Source: Bacteroidota bacterium
GTDB taxonomy: Bacteria > Bacteroidota > Bacteroidia > Flavobacteriales > Flavobacteriaceae
Direction of reading: 5' to 3'
Length of the DNA: 64,000 nt
NCBI GenBank assembly: GCA_020161455.1
Contig: JAIUNZ010000005.1
Location: 1 to 64,000 of the forward strand
Below the pieces are notes generated by a model. That model saw only the letters and a list, made by a program, of their open reading frames with translations, ran no database searches and was not told the DNA's origin. Of this stretch, positions 42,938 to 53,097 are shown in pieces (the first letter of the stretch is position 1; each line of letters begins with the position of its first letter). Made by a program: the position numbers and the translations under genes.

Positions 42938-45238
42938 TCAAAAATTAACTTTGATTAGTTTGTTTCTTTTTTCTTTCTCTTGAGCATCAACTACGGCTAC
43001 ACAAACCATGTTTACCATTTCTTCTACACTGGCTCCCAATTGAAAAATATGTACTGGTTTGTCCATTCCAAGCATTATTGGTCCAACAGAGTCGATATGA
43101 TTTAACTCTTTTAAGAGTTTGTATGTAATGTTTGCTGCTTCTAAATTTGGAAATATCAAGGTGTTCACTTTTTTTCCAGCAATTTTAGAAAAAGGAAATT
43201 TATCTTTAATCATCTCTGGATTCAAAGCAAAATCAGCTTGAATTTCGCCATCAACAATTAAATCAGGATAATATTTGTGAAGATAAGCCACCGCTTCTCG
43301 AACAGTATTAGCCGTTTGGTTTGTAGAAGAACCAAAGTTAGAATAGGAAATCATTGCAATCACTGGTTCCATTCCAAACATGCGTACTGTCTTTTCAGTC
43401 ATTAAAGCAATTTTTGCCAAGTCATCAGAAGTTGGATTAGGATTAATTGCCGTATCTGACAAAAACATTGGTCCACGAGCAGTCATCATCATATTGGTAG
43501 TAGCAATCAACGAGATTCCTGGTGCTTTTCCAATCAGTTGCATCATTGGTTTTACTACAGATGGATAACTTCTCGAATATCCCGAAACCAAAGCATCTGC
43601 TTCACCATTATTAACCATCATCGCCGCAAAATAATTGCGTTCGCGCATCCATTTCTGAGCTTCATACAATGAAATCCCTTTTCGTTGTCTTGCTTTCCAA
43701 AAGATATCGGCATAATGCATTCTTCTTTCGTCTTCTTCTTTTGTTTTTGGGTCTATAATCAATACATCTGCATCAAATCCTAATTCTTCTTTTAGCTCCA
43801 AAATAACCTCTTTATTTCCTAAAAGAATCGGTTTAGCGATGCCTTCTTCATGCACAATTTGAGCCGCTTTTAAAACATCCAAATGATCCGCTTCGGCAAA
43901 TACAACACGTTTCGGACTCGATTTTGCTCTATTGGTTAACAATCGAACCATCTTATTGTCAGAACCTAAACGGTCTAACAATTCCTCTTCATATTTCTGC
44001 CAATCGGTTATTGGATTCAAAGCTACTCCAGAATCCATTGCCGCTTTTGCAACAGCTGGCGCCACTATCGAAATCAATCTTGGATCAAATGGTTTCGGAA
44101 TAATATAATCCCTACCAAAGTTTAATTTAGTTTCGCCATAAGCTATGTTCACTTGTTCTGGTACCGATTCTCTAGCCAATGCGGCCAAAGCTCTAACCGC
44201 AGCCATTTTCATCGCTTCGTTTATTTTTGTCGCTCGAACATCTAGCGCACCACGAAAAATATAAGGAAACCCTAGTACGTTATTCACTTGGTTAGGGTGG
44301 TCAGAACGACCCGTAGCCATGATAATATCTTTTCGAGTAGCAATTGCTAAATCATAATCTATTTCTGGAATCGGATTCGCCATCGCAAAAACAATCGGAT
44401 TCTTCGCCATGCCTTTTAGCATTTCTGGTGTCAAAATATTTCCTGCCGAAAGTCCTAAAAACACATCAGCATCCTTAAGTGCTTTTTTCAAATCAGTGCC
44501 TGGTTTTGCACTAGTATATCTTTTTTGTAAATCAGACAAATCATTTCTATCCGAAGATAACACACCATCTTTATCAAACATGATTATATTCTTAATCCGA
44601 ACACCCAACAGTACATACAAGTTAGCGCAAGCTAAAGCCGCTGAACCAGCACCAGAAACCACTACTTTTACTTTATCAATCTTCTTTTTTGCCAAAAACA
44701 ATGCGTTCAACAAAGCTGCCGACGAAATAATTGCCGTGCCATGTTGATCATCATGCATCACAGGAATATTTAACTCCTCCACCAATCGTCTTTCAATTTC
44801 AAACGACTCTGGTGCCTTAATATCCTCAAGGTTTATTCCTCCAAAAGTAGGTGCAATATTTTTTACTGTTTCTACAAAAGCATCAATATCTTTCGTATCT
44901 ACTTCAATATCAAAAACATCAATGTCAGCAAAAATCTTAAACAACAATGCCTTTCCTTCCATCACAGGTTTAGACGCTTCGGGACCAATATCGCCCAATC
45001 CAAGCACAGCCGTTCCATTAGAAATCACAGCCACTAGGTTTCCTTTTGATGTATATTTATAAACGTTATTAACGTCTTTAGCAATCTCTAAACAAGGCTC
45101 AGCAACCCCTGGCGAATACGCCAAAGACAAATCTCTTTGCGTAGCATATTTTTTAGTAGGAACCACTTTTATCTTCCCTGGTGTTGGTTTGGCATGATAT
45201 AAAAGTGCCTCTCTTCGCTTCGTATCTTTATGATGCAT
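42938..45238 (-). CDS. maeB: NADP-dependent malic enzyme with phosphotransacetylase-like domain
   Basis: 766 residues, the usual MaeB length. N-terminal malic enzyme (about 1-410: SLAYSPGVAEPCLEIA, HDDQHGTAIISSAALLNAL, VVSGAGSAALACANLY for NAD(P)). C-terminal phosphotransacetylase-type domain (about 430-766: RVVFAEADHLDVLKAA). It decarboxylates malate to pyruvate and makes NADPH. The C-terminal domain is considered regulatory in the family. It has its own promoter element and is followed by the ruvA promoter, so it is a single-gene unit. Confidence 0.93.
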   Translation of the reverse strand: MHHKDTKRREALLYHAKPTPGKIKVVPTKKYATQRDLSLAYSPGVAEPCLEIAKDVNNVYKYTSKGNLVAVISNGTAVLGLGDIGPEASKPVMEGKALLFKIFADIDVFDIEVDTKDIDAFVETVKNIAPTFGGINLEDIKAPESFEIERRLVEELNIPVMHDDQHGTAIISSAALLNALFLAKKKIDKVKVVVSGAGSAALACANLYVLLGVRIKNIIMFDKDGVLSSDRNDLSDLQKRYTSAKPGTDLKKALKDADVFLGLSAGNILTPEMLKGMAKNPIVFAMANPIPEIDYDLAIATRKDIIMATGRSDHPNQVNNVLGFPYIFRGALDVRATKINEAMKMAAVRALAALARESVPEQVNIAYGETKLNFGRDYIIPKPFDPRLISIVAPAVAKAAMDSGVALNPITDWQKYEEELLDRLGSDNKMVRLLTNRAKSSPKRVVFAEADHLDVLKAAQIVHEEGIAKPILLGNKEVILELKEELGFDADVLIIDPKTKEEDERRMHYADIFWKARQRKGISLYEAQKWMRERNYFAAMMVNNGEADALVSGYSRSYPSVVKPMMQLIGKAPGISLIATTNMMMTARGPMFLSDTAINPNPTSDDLAKIALMTEKTVRMFGMEPVIAMISYSNFGSSTNQTANTVREAVAYLHKYYPDLIVDGEIQADFALNPEMIKDKFPFSKIAGKKVNTLIFPNLEAANITYKLLKELNHIDSVGPIMLGMDKPVHIFQLGASVEEMVNMVCVAVVDAQEKEKRNKLIKVNF

Positions 45239-45261
45239 AGTTTCTTTTTTATTCGAACTTA

Positions 45262-45269
45262 CAAAGGTA
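45262..45269 (-). promoter_or_regulatory. Candidate -7 element of maeB
   Basis: TACCTTTG on the minus strand, 23 bases before the ATG at 45238; -33 element not clear. Confidence 0.45.
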
Positions 45270-45434
45270 GAAGACTAACTTTAAAAAGGAAATTTTTTAA
45301 GCGGTTTGTTTTTGAAATATTTATTGAAAAAGACTCGTTCTAATGTATCGATACAGATTATAAAGGATTAGACATTGTAATCATTTTGTTAATGCCCTAT
45401 GTTTTTAAATTAGTTCAAAAAAACCCAAAAACCA

Positions 45435-45494
<60 letters not shown>

Positions 45495-45583
45495 TAACCC
45501 AAGTATCGGATTTGTACCTATAAACACAATCCAAGAATCTTAATCATCTCAATGTATTTTAATGGTTTATAAACTAACCTAAC

Positions 45584-46510
45584 TTATTCTTTTAGAAAAG
45601 CAATATTCTTCTTTAAACCTTCGAGTTTAGCTCGTTTTAATGGCGAATTAGTAAACACCTTAGCAAAAGTTTCCTCTGAAATCTCTTCCCAATCTTTCTT
45701 AGAAAAAGAAAGTAACTCAGGATAAGGAGAAAACAAAGGCTCATTATGCGCTTTAGAAAACTTATTCCACGGACAAACATCCTGGCACACATCACACCCA
45801 AACATCCAATCATCCAGCTTACCCTTGGCCTCAATAGGAATATTATTCTGCAACTCAATAGTATAATACGAAATACACTTACTGCCATCAACCACATACG
45901 GTGCCACTATCGCCTCAGTAGGACAAGCATCAATACACGCTGTGCACGAACCACAATGATCCGTAGTGGGATTATCGTAATCCAATTCCAAATCCAAAAT
46001 AAGTTCTGCAATAAAATAAAACGAACCCACTTTTTGAGTAATCAAATTACTGTGTTTACCCATCCAGCCCAAGCCACTTTTAGCCGCCCAAACCTTGTCC
46101 ATCACTGGTGCAATATCCATAAAAGCACGACCATTCACCTCGCCAATCTCTGCCTTAATACTTCGAAGCAACTTCTTCAATTTCTTATTAATAACCGAAT
46201 GATAATCCTTGCCATAAGCATATTTAGAAATCTTATAACTTTCTCCATTTTGAAGTTCAGGAGGATAATAATTCAACAACAAAGACACCACACTCTTAGC
46301 ACCATCAACCAGCAAGGTTGGGTTCAACCGCTTATCAAAATGATTTTCTAAATAACCCATTTCGCCCTGGTGATTATTGGTCAACCATCGTTCCAATCGA
46401 GGTGCTTCCTCCTCCAAAAAACCAGCCTTAGAAACACCACAAGACAAAAAACCGAGGCGAGTAGCTTCGGCTTTAATAAAGGATGTGTATTTTTCTTTAT
46501 TATTTATCAA
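45584..46510 (-). CDS. queG: Epoxyqueuosine reductase QueG
   Basis: 308 residues. Ferredoxin-like cluster motifs [16 protein letters not shown] and [11 protein letters not shown] supply the two 4Fe-4S clusters, and the N-terminal cobalamin-binding part ([18 protein letters not shown]) is present. QueG reduces epoxyqueuosine to queuosine in tRNA using cobalamin. The start is TTG at 46508-46510: its last bases form TTGA with the ruvB stop, a four-base overlap, and no ATG exists between this point and the upstream in-frame stop. Translation is probably coupled to ruvB. Confidence 0.92.
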   Translation of the reverse strand: MINNKEKYTSFIKAEATRLGFLSCGVSKAGFLEEEAPRLERWLTNNHQGEMGYLENHFDKRLNPTLLVDGAKSVVSLLLNYYPPELQNGESYKISKYAYGKDYHSVINKKLKKLLRSIKAEIGEVNGRAFMDIAPVMDKVWAAKSGLGWMGKHSNLITQKVGSFYFIAELILDLELDYDNPTTDHCGSCTACIDACPTEAIVAPYVVDGSKCISYYTIELQNNIPIEAKGKLDDWMFGCDVCQDVCPWNKFSKAHNEPLFSPYPELLSFSKKDWEEISEETFAKVFTNSPLKRAKLEGLKKNIAFLKE

Positions 46511-47529
46511 AACAATTCGCCTTGATTCAATCCTTTTATTTTTCCTAAATGCTTATAAGCCTTCTCAGTCACTTCTCTTCCACGAGGAGTTCTCATGATA
46601 AATCCTTCTTGAATTAAGAAAGGTTCGTAAACTTCCTCAATAGTTTCACCACTTTCAGAAACCGCAGTAGCCAAAGTTGACAAACCAACTGGTCCGCCTT
46701 TAAACTTCTCAATGATAGTAGTTAGAATTTTATTATCCATTTCGTCCAAACCATGAGCATCAACATGCAAAGCTTTGAGTGAAAAACGAGCAATTTCAAT
46801 ATCAATGCTTCCGTTTCCTTTTATTTGAGCAAAATCACGAACACGTCTCAATAATGCATTAGCAATACGAGGTGTTCCTCTGCTTCTACCCGCGATTTCA
46901 ATGGCAGCTTCCATAGTAATTGGCATTTTTAGAATGCTACTACTCCGTTGAACAATGGTAGTTAACAATTCCGTGTTATAATATTGAAGTCGGCTTTGTA
47001 TCCCAAAACGAGCACGCATCGGTGCCGTCAACAATCCAGAACGAGTAGTAGCACCAACCAATGTAAATGGATTCAAGTTAATTTGAACCGTTCTAGCATT
47101 TGGCCCCGATTCTATCATGATGTCAATCTTAAAATCCTCCATAGCAGAATACAAATACTCTTCCACAATAGGACTCAAGCGATGAATTTCATCAATAAAC
47201 AATACGTCTCTTTCTTCAAGATTGGTTAACAAACCCGCCAAATCACCCGGTTTATCCAATACTGGTCCCGAAGTAATTTTGATGCCAACACCAAGTTCAT
47301 TAGCAAGTATATTAGCTAAAGTAGTTTTCCCTAAACCAGGAGGACCATGAAACAAGGTATGGTCTAAAGCCTCATCTCTAAGATTAGCTGCTTCAACAAA
47401 CACTTTTAAGTTATCCAAAACTTGTTCTTGTCCGGTGAAATCAACAAATGAAAGAGGTCTTAACTTTTTCTCAAGATCAAGTTCTTCTGGATTGAAGTTT
47501 TCATTAGTTGGGTTTAGATTTTCATTCAT
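46507..47529 (-). CDS. ruvB: Holliday junction DNA helicase RuvB
   Basis: 340 residues from ATG 47529 ([20 protein letters not shown]). The frame extends to an ATG at 47589, but that ATG lies in the stem of the coxA terminator. Walker [11 protein letters not shown], Walker B DEIHRL, sensor [15 protein letters not shown], arginine finger and C-terminal winged helix ([19 protein letters not shown]) are all present. RuvB is the hexameric motor that drives branch migration with RuvA. queG overlaps its 3' end. Confidence 0.95.
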   Translation of the reverse strand: MNENLNPTNENFNPEELDLEKKLRPLSFVDFTGQEQVLDNLKVFVEAANLRDEALDHTLFHGPPGLGKTTLANILANELGVGIKITSGPVLDKPGDLAGLLTNLEERDVLFIDEIHRLSPIVEEYLYSAMEDFKIDIMIESGPNARTVQINLNPFTLVGATTRSGLLTAPMRARFGIQSRLQYYNTELLTTIVQRSSSILKMPITMEAAIEIAGRSRGTPRIANALLRRVRDFAQIKGNGSIDIEIARFSLKALHVDAHGLDEMDNKILTTIIEKFKGGPVGLSTLATAVSESGETIEEVYEPFLIQEGFIMRTPRGREVTEKAYKHLGKIKGLNQGELF

Positions 47530-47533
47530 AATA

Positions 47534-47541
47534 CAAATATA
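47534..47541 (-). promoter_or_regulatory. Candidate -7 element of ruvB, very close to the start
   Basis: TATATTTG on the minus strand with only four bases to the ATG at 47529. Transcription would start at or next to the ATG, giving a leaderless or nearly leaderless mRNA. Confidence 0.35.
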
Positions 47542-47561
47542 GAATAAAGATAGATGTAAAT

Positions 47562-47594
47562 AAAAAAGCCTTTCAACAATGAAAGGCATTTTTT
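47562..47594 (-). terminator. Terminator of the act-cox operon
   Basis: Perfect stem GCCTTTCA / TGAAAGGC with a four-base loop, and T-runs on both strands. It lies 15 bases past the coxA stop at 47609. Confidence 0.88.
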
Positions 47595-47608
47595 AAATCT
47601 AAGTTGAA

Positions 47609-49417
47609 TTAATGATGTAACACTTCTTCACCAGGTTTCATCGGAACATTTTGAGGAACAAAGTCTTCATCATGACCTGGTTTACTATAATCATATGGCC
47701 ATCTGTGCACTTCAGGAATTTCTCCAGGCCAGTTACCATGAATATGTTCAATTGGTGCTGTCCATTCCAAAGTGTTCGATTTCCAAGGATTTTGAACAGT
47801 TCTCTTACCATAGAAGATACTACTAAAGAAATTGTATAAAAACACTAATTGGAAAATACCACCTACTAATGCAAAAGTAGTAATGATGACATTTACATTT
47901 GCTAAATCGTCAAATAAAGGAAAGTTTGTATTGGTATAATATCTTCTTGGTAATCCGGCCATTCCGATAAAATGCATTGGGAAGAAAACGCCATAAGCAC
48001 AAACAGCAGTTACCCAAAAGTGAACATAACCTAAGTTTTTATTTAACATTCTACCAAACATCTTTGGGAACCAATGGTAAATACCTGCAAACATACCATA
48101 AAGAGCAGAAATACCCATTACTAAATGGAAGTGAGCAATTACAAAATATGTATCATGAACATTTATATCTAAAGTACTATCTCCAAGAATAATCCCTGTT
48201 AAACCACCCGTAATAAAGGTAGATACCATTCCAATTGAAAACAACATGGCTGGATTTAACTGTAAATTTCCTTTCCATAAGGTTGTAATCCAGTTAAATG
48301 CTTTTACAGCAGATGGAATAGCAATTAACAACGTTGTAAAGGTAAACACAGAACCTAGGAATGGATTCATTCCAGAAATAAACATGTGGTGACCCCAAAC
48401 GATGGTAGATAAGAATGCAATAGCAATTACCGACATAATCATTGCTCTGTATCCAAAGATTGGTTTACGAGAATTTGTTGCCAAAATTTCAGAAACTAGT
48501 CCCATTGCTGGTAATATTACAATATATACTTCGGGATGTCCTAAGAACCAAAACAAGTGTTCAAATAAAACGGGTGAACCTCCTTGATAATTCAATACTT
48601 CTCCAGCCAAATAAATATCTGATAAAAAGAATGAAGTTCCAAAACTTCTATCCATTATTAACATTAGAGCCGCTGACAAAAGAACTGGGAACGATATAAC
48701 ACCAATAATTGCTGTTACGAAGAATGTCCATACTGTTAATGGAAGTCTGGTCATTGACATTCCTTTTGTTCTTAGGTTGATGACTGTAACTATATAATTT
48801 AGAGAACCAAGTAATGATGCAGCAATAAATATTGCCATGGAAACTAGCCACAAAGTCATACCTGTTCCTGAACCAGCAATTGCCTGTGGTAATGCGCTTA
48901 ATGGAGGATATATAGTCCAACCTGCTGAAGCTGGTCCAGACTCTACAAATAAAGAGCTAAGCATAATCACACAAGAAACAAAAAACAACCAATAAGAAAC
49001 CATGTTCAAAAATCCAGAAGCCATGTCTCTTGCGCCAATTTGAAGAGGAATTAATAAGTTACTAAACGTTCCACTCAAACCAGCTGTTAAAACGAAGAAC
49101 ACCATGATAGTACCATGAATAGTAATTAAAGACAGATAGATTTCATTAGTCATCACACCATTTGGAGCAAATTTATCACCTAATAAAAAATTAAATAATT
49201 TAAATGACTCTTCTGGCCAAGCGATTTGCATTCTAAAAAGCATCGACATACCTACACCAATAATACCCATAAATATACCAGTAATCAAATACTGTTTGGC
49301 AATCATTTTATGGTCGATACTGAAAATATATTTAGTTATAAAAGTATCTTTATGGTGGTGTTCGTGGTCATGACCATGATCATTATCGTGTGTGTGATTG
49401 TGAGCTGCTGCTGACAT
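47609..49417 (-). CDS. ctaD: Cytochrome c oxidase subunit I
   Basis: 602 residues with about twelve to thirteen membrane helices. Diagnostic active-site motifs: HPEVYIVILPAMG (His-Tyr pair and CuB ligand), GHHMFISGMNP (CuB histidines) and HDTYFVIAHFHLVMG (heme ligands). The N-terminus is histidine-rich (nine His within residues 6-22). Subunit I holds heme a and the heme a3-CuB site where oxygen is reduced. It is the last gene of the act operon and pairs with CoxB upstream. Confidence 0.96.
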   Translation of the reverse strand: MSAAAHNHTHDNDHGHDHEHHHKDTFITKYIFSIDHKMIAKQYLITGIFMGIIGVGMSMLFRMQIAWPEESFKLFNFLLGDKFAPNGVMTNEIYLSLITIHGTIMVFFVLTAGLSGTFSNLLIPLQIGARDMASGFLNMVSYWLFFVSCVIMLSSLFVESGPASAGWTIYPPLSALPQAIAGSGTGMTLWLVSMAIFIAASLLGSLNYIVTVINLRTKGMSMTRLPLTVWTFFVTAIIGVISFPVLLSAALMLIMDRSFGTSFFLSDIYLAGEVLNYQGGSPVLFEHLFWFLGHPEVYIVILPAMGLVSEILATNSRKPIFGYRAMIMSVIAIAFLSTIVWGHHMFISGMNPFLGSVFTFTTLLIAIPSAVKAFNWITTLWKGNLQLNPAMLFSIGMVSTFITGGLTGIILGDSTLDINVHDTYFVIAHFHLVMGISALYGMFAGIYHWFPKMFGRMLNKNLGYVHFWVTAVCAYGVFFPMHFIGMAGLPRRYYTNTNFPLFDDLANVNVIITTFALVGGIFQLVFLYNFFSSIFYGKRTVQNPWKSNTLEWTAPIEHIHGNWPGEIPEVHRWPYDYSKPGHDEDFVPQNVPMKPGEEVLHH

Positions 49418-49442
49418 ATATTTAATCTTTAAATTATATTTA

Positions 49443-50615
49443 CTATTTTGTTGTTATTGCTACTACAGCATCAGTATTAGTTGTTTTAGTTGAATCAACA
49501 GATATAGGTGCTATGATTTCTTTAGGCTCGTCAGCAGCTTTAGAGGCTGCATAAGCACTTACTATTGTCTGTTTGTCTGCTAACCATTTTTTATATTCTT
49601 CGGGTGTATCAACAACAATTTTCATTTGCATATTATAGTGTGATGTTCCACATATTTTATTACATAATAAAAGGTAATCAAAAGTATATGGGTCCAATGC
49701 TGCTTCTCCTTTTGCGGTTAAAGCTTTACTTTTCTCTGCTCTTATTGCATTAATATTAGCCACTTTTTCAACCATTGCAGGTCTTTCTCTCATCTCTGCA
49801 GTAGTCATTGTTGGTGTAAAAGAAAAACTAGTAACCATTCCTGGCACACAATTCATTTGTGCTCTAAAGTGTGGCATATAAGCAGAGTGCAAAACATCTT
49901 GAGAACGCATTTTGAAAACAATACGCTTACCTTTTGGAATGTGCAATTCTTGAGAAGTGAAATCATCTTGAGCATTTGGATCAGCCAAATCAACTCCAAG
50001 ATTGTTTACACCTTCAATATATCTGACGTTGGCTTTTCCTAGTACATTATCTTTTCCTGAATATCTTGCTTCCCATTTAAATTGTTGAGCATAAAGTTCA
50101 ATAACGATTGAGTCTTGTTCCTGTTGTTTATCCACAAACATTATGTCATTCCATGCATACAAACCATATAAAATTAATCCAGCTAAAACAACTGCAGGAA
50201 TAGAGCTCCATATTACTTCTAATTTATTATTATCGGCAAAATATAAAGCTTTTTGACCTTTTTTACCGTGGTATTTATAAGCAAAATAATGCAATAAAGC
50301 TTGAGTTATTGTTTGTACAAAAAATATTAATACTAACGAAATAATCATTAAGTTATCAACTAATGGCCCATGTTCTGAAGCTGAATCACTTAGTAAAGGA
50401 AAATGACCATAATATATAACACACCATATTGTAGTGATATAGATAAATATTAAAAAAGCAAACATTAAGTAACCATTCACTTTATTATCGTTGTCGTTAG
50501 CTACTTGTGTATCATTAACATTTGCACCAATTTGAGTTAAGTCAAATATCTTTGTTAATTGCCAAACTGCAATGGCTAATAAAACTACAACTATAAATAC
50601 TAAAAGAGTTGTCAT
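49443..50615 (-). CDS. ctaC: Cytochrome c oxidase subunit II
   Basis: 390 residues. Membrane helices at the N-terminus (about 2-20, 50-68, 88-112 and 132-152), then the periplasmic CuA domain: DVLHSAYMPHFRAQMNCVPG and CNKICGTSHYNMQMK provide the His, two Cys, His and Met ligands. It accepts electrons from cytochrome c and passes them to subunit I. The family often has two helices; the extra N-terminal ones and a ~40-residue insert after FTPTMTTAEMRER are unusual but common in Bacteroidota in my memory. The SCO gene at 10288 should load its copper. Confidence 0.94.
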   Translation of the reverse strand: MTTLLVFIVVVLLAIAVWQLTKIFDLTQIGANVNDTQVANDNDNKVNGYLMFAFLIFIYITTIWCVIYYGHFPLLSDSASEHGPLVDNLMIISLVLIFFVQTITQALLHYFAYKYHGKKGQKALYFADNNKLEVIWSSIPAVVLAGLILYGLYAWNDIMFVDKQQEQDSIVIELYAQQFKWEARYSGKDNVLGKANVRYIEGVNNLGVDLADPNAQDDFTSQELHIPKGKRIVFKMRSQDVLHSAYMPHFRAQMNCVPGMVTSFSFTPTMTTAEMRERPAMVEKVANINAIRAEKSKALTAKGEAALDPYTFDYLLLCNKICGTSHYNMQMKIVVDTPEEYKKWLADKQTIVSAYAASKAADEPKEIIAPISVDSTKTTNTDAVVAITTK

Positions 50616-50635
50616 TTGTTTTTTACTTTAAAATA

Positions 50636-51964
50636 TTAATAATGAAAATGTTTACTTTCTTCTATAAAAGGGCTTCTCTTTGGAGTTAATGGTGCTTTTG
50701 TTAAAGCTGTAAACACCACATAGATGAACAATCCACCAAAGAAACATATTGATGCAATCTCTGACACGCCGATAAACCACTGGTCTCCAACGGTAGCTGG
50801 CATTATCATGTTAAAGAAATCAATATAATGACCAAATAGGATAATCAAACTAGCCATAATAACTATCCAAGAAATACGTTTGAAATCTGTATTAACTAAT
50901 ATCAGTATTGGTAACACAAAATTTAAAACTAATGCACCGAAGAATGGTAAATTATACAAATCAATTCTTGTTTTGAAATAGGTAACTTCCTCAGGAATAT
51001 TTGCATACCATATCAACATAAATTGAGAAAACCATAAGTAAGTCCAAAAAATACTAAATCCAAACATATACTTAACTAAATCATGGATATGACTAGAATT
51101 AACTTGTTCTAAATATCCTTTTGATTTTAAATAAATTGTTACAACAGCAATCATGGTAACTGCACTTACTATAAAACTAGCAAAAACGTACCATCCGTAT
51201 AAAGTACTAAACCAATGTGGGTCAAATGACATTAACCAATCCCAAGACATTATTGATTCAGATACAATAAAGAATACTAAGAAAGCAGCTGACAATTTAA
51301 AATTCTTTTTATAATTTAAATCATCAGTAGCATTATCTTGGGCTAAACAGTTTTTTCTAGAATAATAACGATATAAATTCCAAACTGTTAAGAATATTGC
51401 GGCTCTAATAATCCAAAAAGGAAAATTGAGATAACCTGATTTACCAGCTATCAAATGATCATAATTAGGGCTATTTGGATCGGTTACACCTTCTGCCATC
51501 CAAACAAATAAGTGATTAAAATGAAAGCCTGTTAAGAGTAGAATGACAAAGAAAATAATAGAACCTGGTAATAAATAGGCGCCAATTGCTTGCATTACTC
51601 TAAACAAAATTGGTGACCAACCTGCTTGAGCTACAATGTTGATTGCTTTAAAAGCTGTAGCTCCAAGTGCAATTAGCATAAAGAATATACAAGCAACATA
51701 TAAAGCTGACCATGGTTTGTTTTGTAATTGATGCAAAACATGTTTCAAGTGTTCTTGATGTTCAGCAGTTGCTTTTGCATCGTGGTGTTCTACAGCATGG
51801 GCATCGTGAGCTGCTACATGGTGACCATGATTTTCAGCATTTAATATAGTTTCAACATCTTGAATAGTTTTTGGAGCGGTAAAAAATCCATAACCGATTC
51901 CTAAGGCACCAACAATCATCAAGATGAAAGAAAAAGTTTTTAATTTACTAGAAAAAGTATACAT
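50636..51964 (-). CDS. actF: Alternative complex III membrane subunit ActF
   Basis: 442 residues, about ten membrane helices of the NrfD/PsrC type, related to ActC. It is the last act gene before coxB. A histidine-rich loop (eleven His within residues 46-78) follows the first helix. In the complex, ActC and ActF form the membrane part; quinol is thought to bind at ActC. The gene is spaced 27 bases from actE. Confidence 0.88.
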   Translation of the reverse strand: MYTFSSKLKTFSFILMIVGALGIGYGFFTAPKTIQDVETILNAENHGHHVAAHDAHAVEHHDAKATAEHQEHLKHVLHQLQNKPWSALYVACIFFMLIALGATAFKAINIVAQAGWSPILFRVMQAIGAYLLPGSIIFFVILLLTGFHFNHLFVWMAEGVTDPNSPNYDHLIAGKSGYLNFPFWIIRAAIFLTVWNLYRYYSRKNCLAQDNATDDLNYKKNFKLSAAFLVFFIVSESIMSWDWLMSFDPHWFSTLYGWYVFASFIVSAVTMIAVVTIYLKSKGYLEQVNSSHIHDLVKYMFGFSIFWTYLWFSQFMLIWYANIPEEVTYFKTRIDLYNLPFFGALVLNFVLPILILVNTDFKRISWIVIMASLIILFGHYIDFFNMIMPATVGDQWFIGVSEIASICFFGGLFIYVVFTALTKAPLTPKRSPFIEESKHFHY

Positions 51965-51991
51965 ATCTATAACTATCTGTTTATTCTACAA

Positions 51992-52552
51992 TTATAATTC
52001 GCTTTTCAGTTTTTGAACATAAGCAACCACTTGCCATCTTTCTTGAGTATCCAACTGATTAGCGTGAGAACCCATTGAGTTTAATCCATAAGTGATTACG
52101 TGGAAGATACTTCCTTCTGTAATTTGTCTGTCCTTATAACTAGGTACTCCAAGGAATTTTTCTTGTGTCACCAATTTACCTTTTCCATCTCCAGCTTTTC
52201 CATGACAAATAGCACAATATATTTCGAACAATTCTTGTCCTTTTTTAAGGTCTAAACCCAAAGAATCTAAAGGTGACTTTAAATTTGCTTTTGCCATTTC
52301 ATATCCTTCTGTTGTATTAGGATATTCATAAGGTTGAAAACCTCTTTTAACAGCTCCTTGTGGAACCAATTGACCTTCTTTTCCTTTTAAACCAGTTGGT
52401 GAATTGAAAGCATCTGATTCAGAGTATGTTTCATAAGCTACCGATTCATACATGTTAGGCATGTATTGGTAATTTGGTTTCAAATCATTTTTACATGATG
52501 TAATTGAAACTGTTATTCCAAAAATTACTATTATTTTAAGCAAGTTCTTCAT
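51992..52552 (-). CDS. actE: Alternative complex III monoheme cytochrome ActE
   Basis: 186 residues. Lipobox near the start (SITSC, Cys about residue 20), so it is a periplasmic lipoprotein, with one CAICH heme site in the second half and a distal methionine candidate in the SMGSH segment. ActE carries electrons from the complex towards the oxidase. Nine bases separate it from actD. Confidence 0.9.
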   Translation of the reverse strand: MKNLLKIIVIFGITVSITSCKNDLKPNYQYMPNMYESVAYETYSESDAFNSPTGLKGKEGQLVPQGAVKRGFQPYEYPNTTEGYEMAKANLKSPLDSLGLDLKKGQELFEIYCAICHGKAGDGKGKLVTQEKFLGVPSYKDRQITEGSIFHVITYGLNSMGSHANQLDTQERWQVVAYVQKLKSEL

Positions 52553-52561
52553 ACTTTTTTA

Positions 52562-53089
52562 TTAATGCTTATCTACAACTTTTACTTCTACTGCTCCTGT
52601 TTCGTTGAAAAATTTCAGTAATTCTTCTTCGTTATTATTGACAGCTATTTCCATTAAAAAATGATCATCAGTAGTTCTTACATCTGGATTTTCAGCTTCT
52701 TTAAATGGCCATAATCGGCTTCTCATATAAAAAGTTATAACCATTAAATGCGCTGCAAAAAAAACAGTTAATTCAAACATTACAGGAATGAAAGCTGGCA
52801 TATTTTGATAATATGCAAAACTTGGTTTTCCACCTATATCTTGCGGCCAGTCTTGAATCATAATATAGTTCATCATAACTGTAGCTACTGTTAATCCTAA
52901 ACATCCATATATAAAAGAGCATATAGCTAATCTTGTTGGTGGAATTCCCATAGCCTTATCCAAACCATGAACTGGGAATGGAGTAAAAACTTCTTCAATA
53001 TGATGATGTGCGGCTCTTGTTTTGTGAACTGCATCCATCAAAACATCATCATCATTGTATAGTGCGTGTATAACTTTTGTACTACTCAT
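52562..53089 (-). CDS. actD: Alternative complex III subunit ActD (DUF3341)
   Basis: 175 residues. Cytoplasmic N-terminal part (VIHALYNDDDVLMDAVHKTR) followed by two membrane helices (about 56-78 and 102-122) and a short acidic tail, the DUF3341 layout. It is a small structural subunit of the complex. It lies between actC and actE, as in other act operons. Confidence 0.9.
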   Translation of the reverse strand: MSSTKVIHALYNDDDVLMDAVHKTRAAHHHIEEVFTPFPVHGLDKAMGIPPTRLAICSFIYGCLGLTVATVMMNYIMIQDWPQDIGGKPSFAYYQNMPAFIPVMFELTVFFAAHLMVITFYMRSRLWPFKEAENPDVRTTDDHFLMEIAVNNNEEELLKFFNETGAVEVKVVDKH

Positions 53090-53097
53090 AGCTAATA

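Noticed and set aside
45746-46351. 201-codon plus-strand frame opposite queG
   Set aside because: It is a shadow of queG on the opposite strand; composition is unnatural (Ile/Thr/Asn/His rich) and queG is secure.
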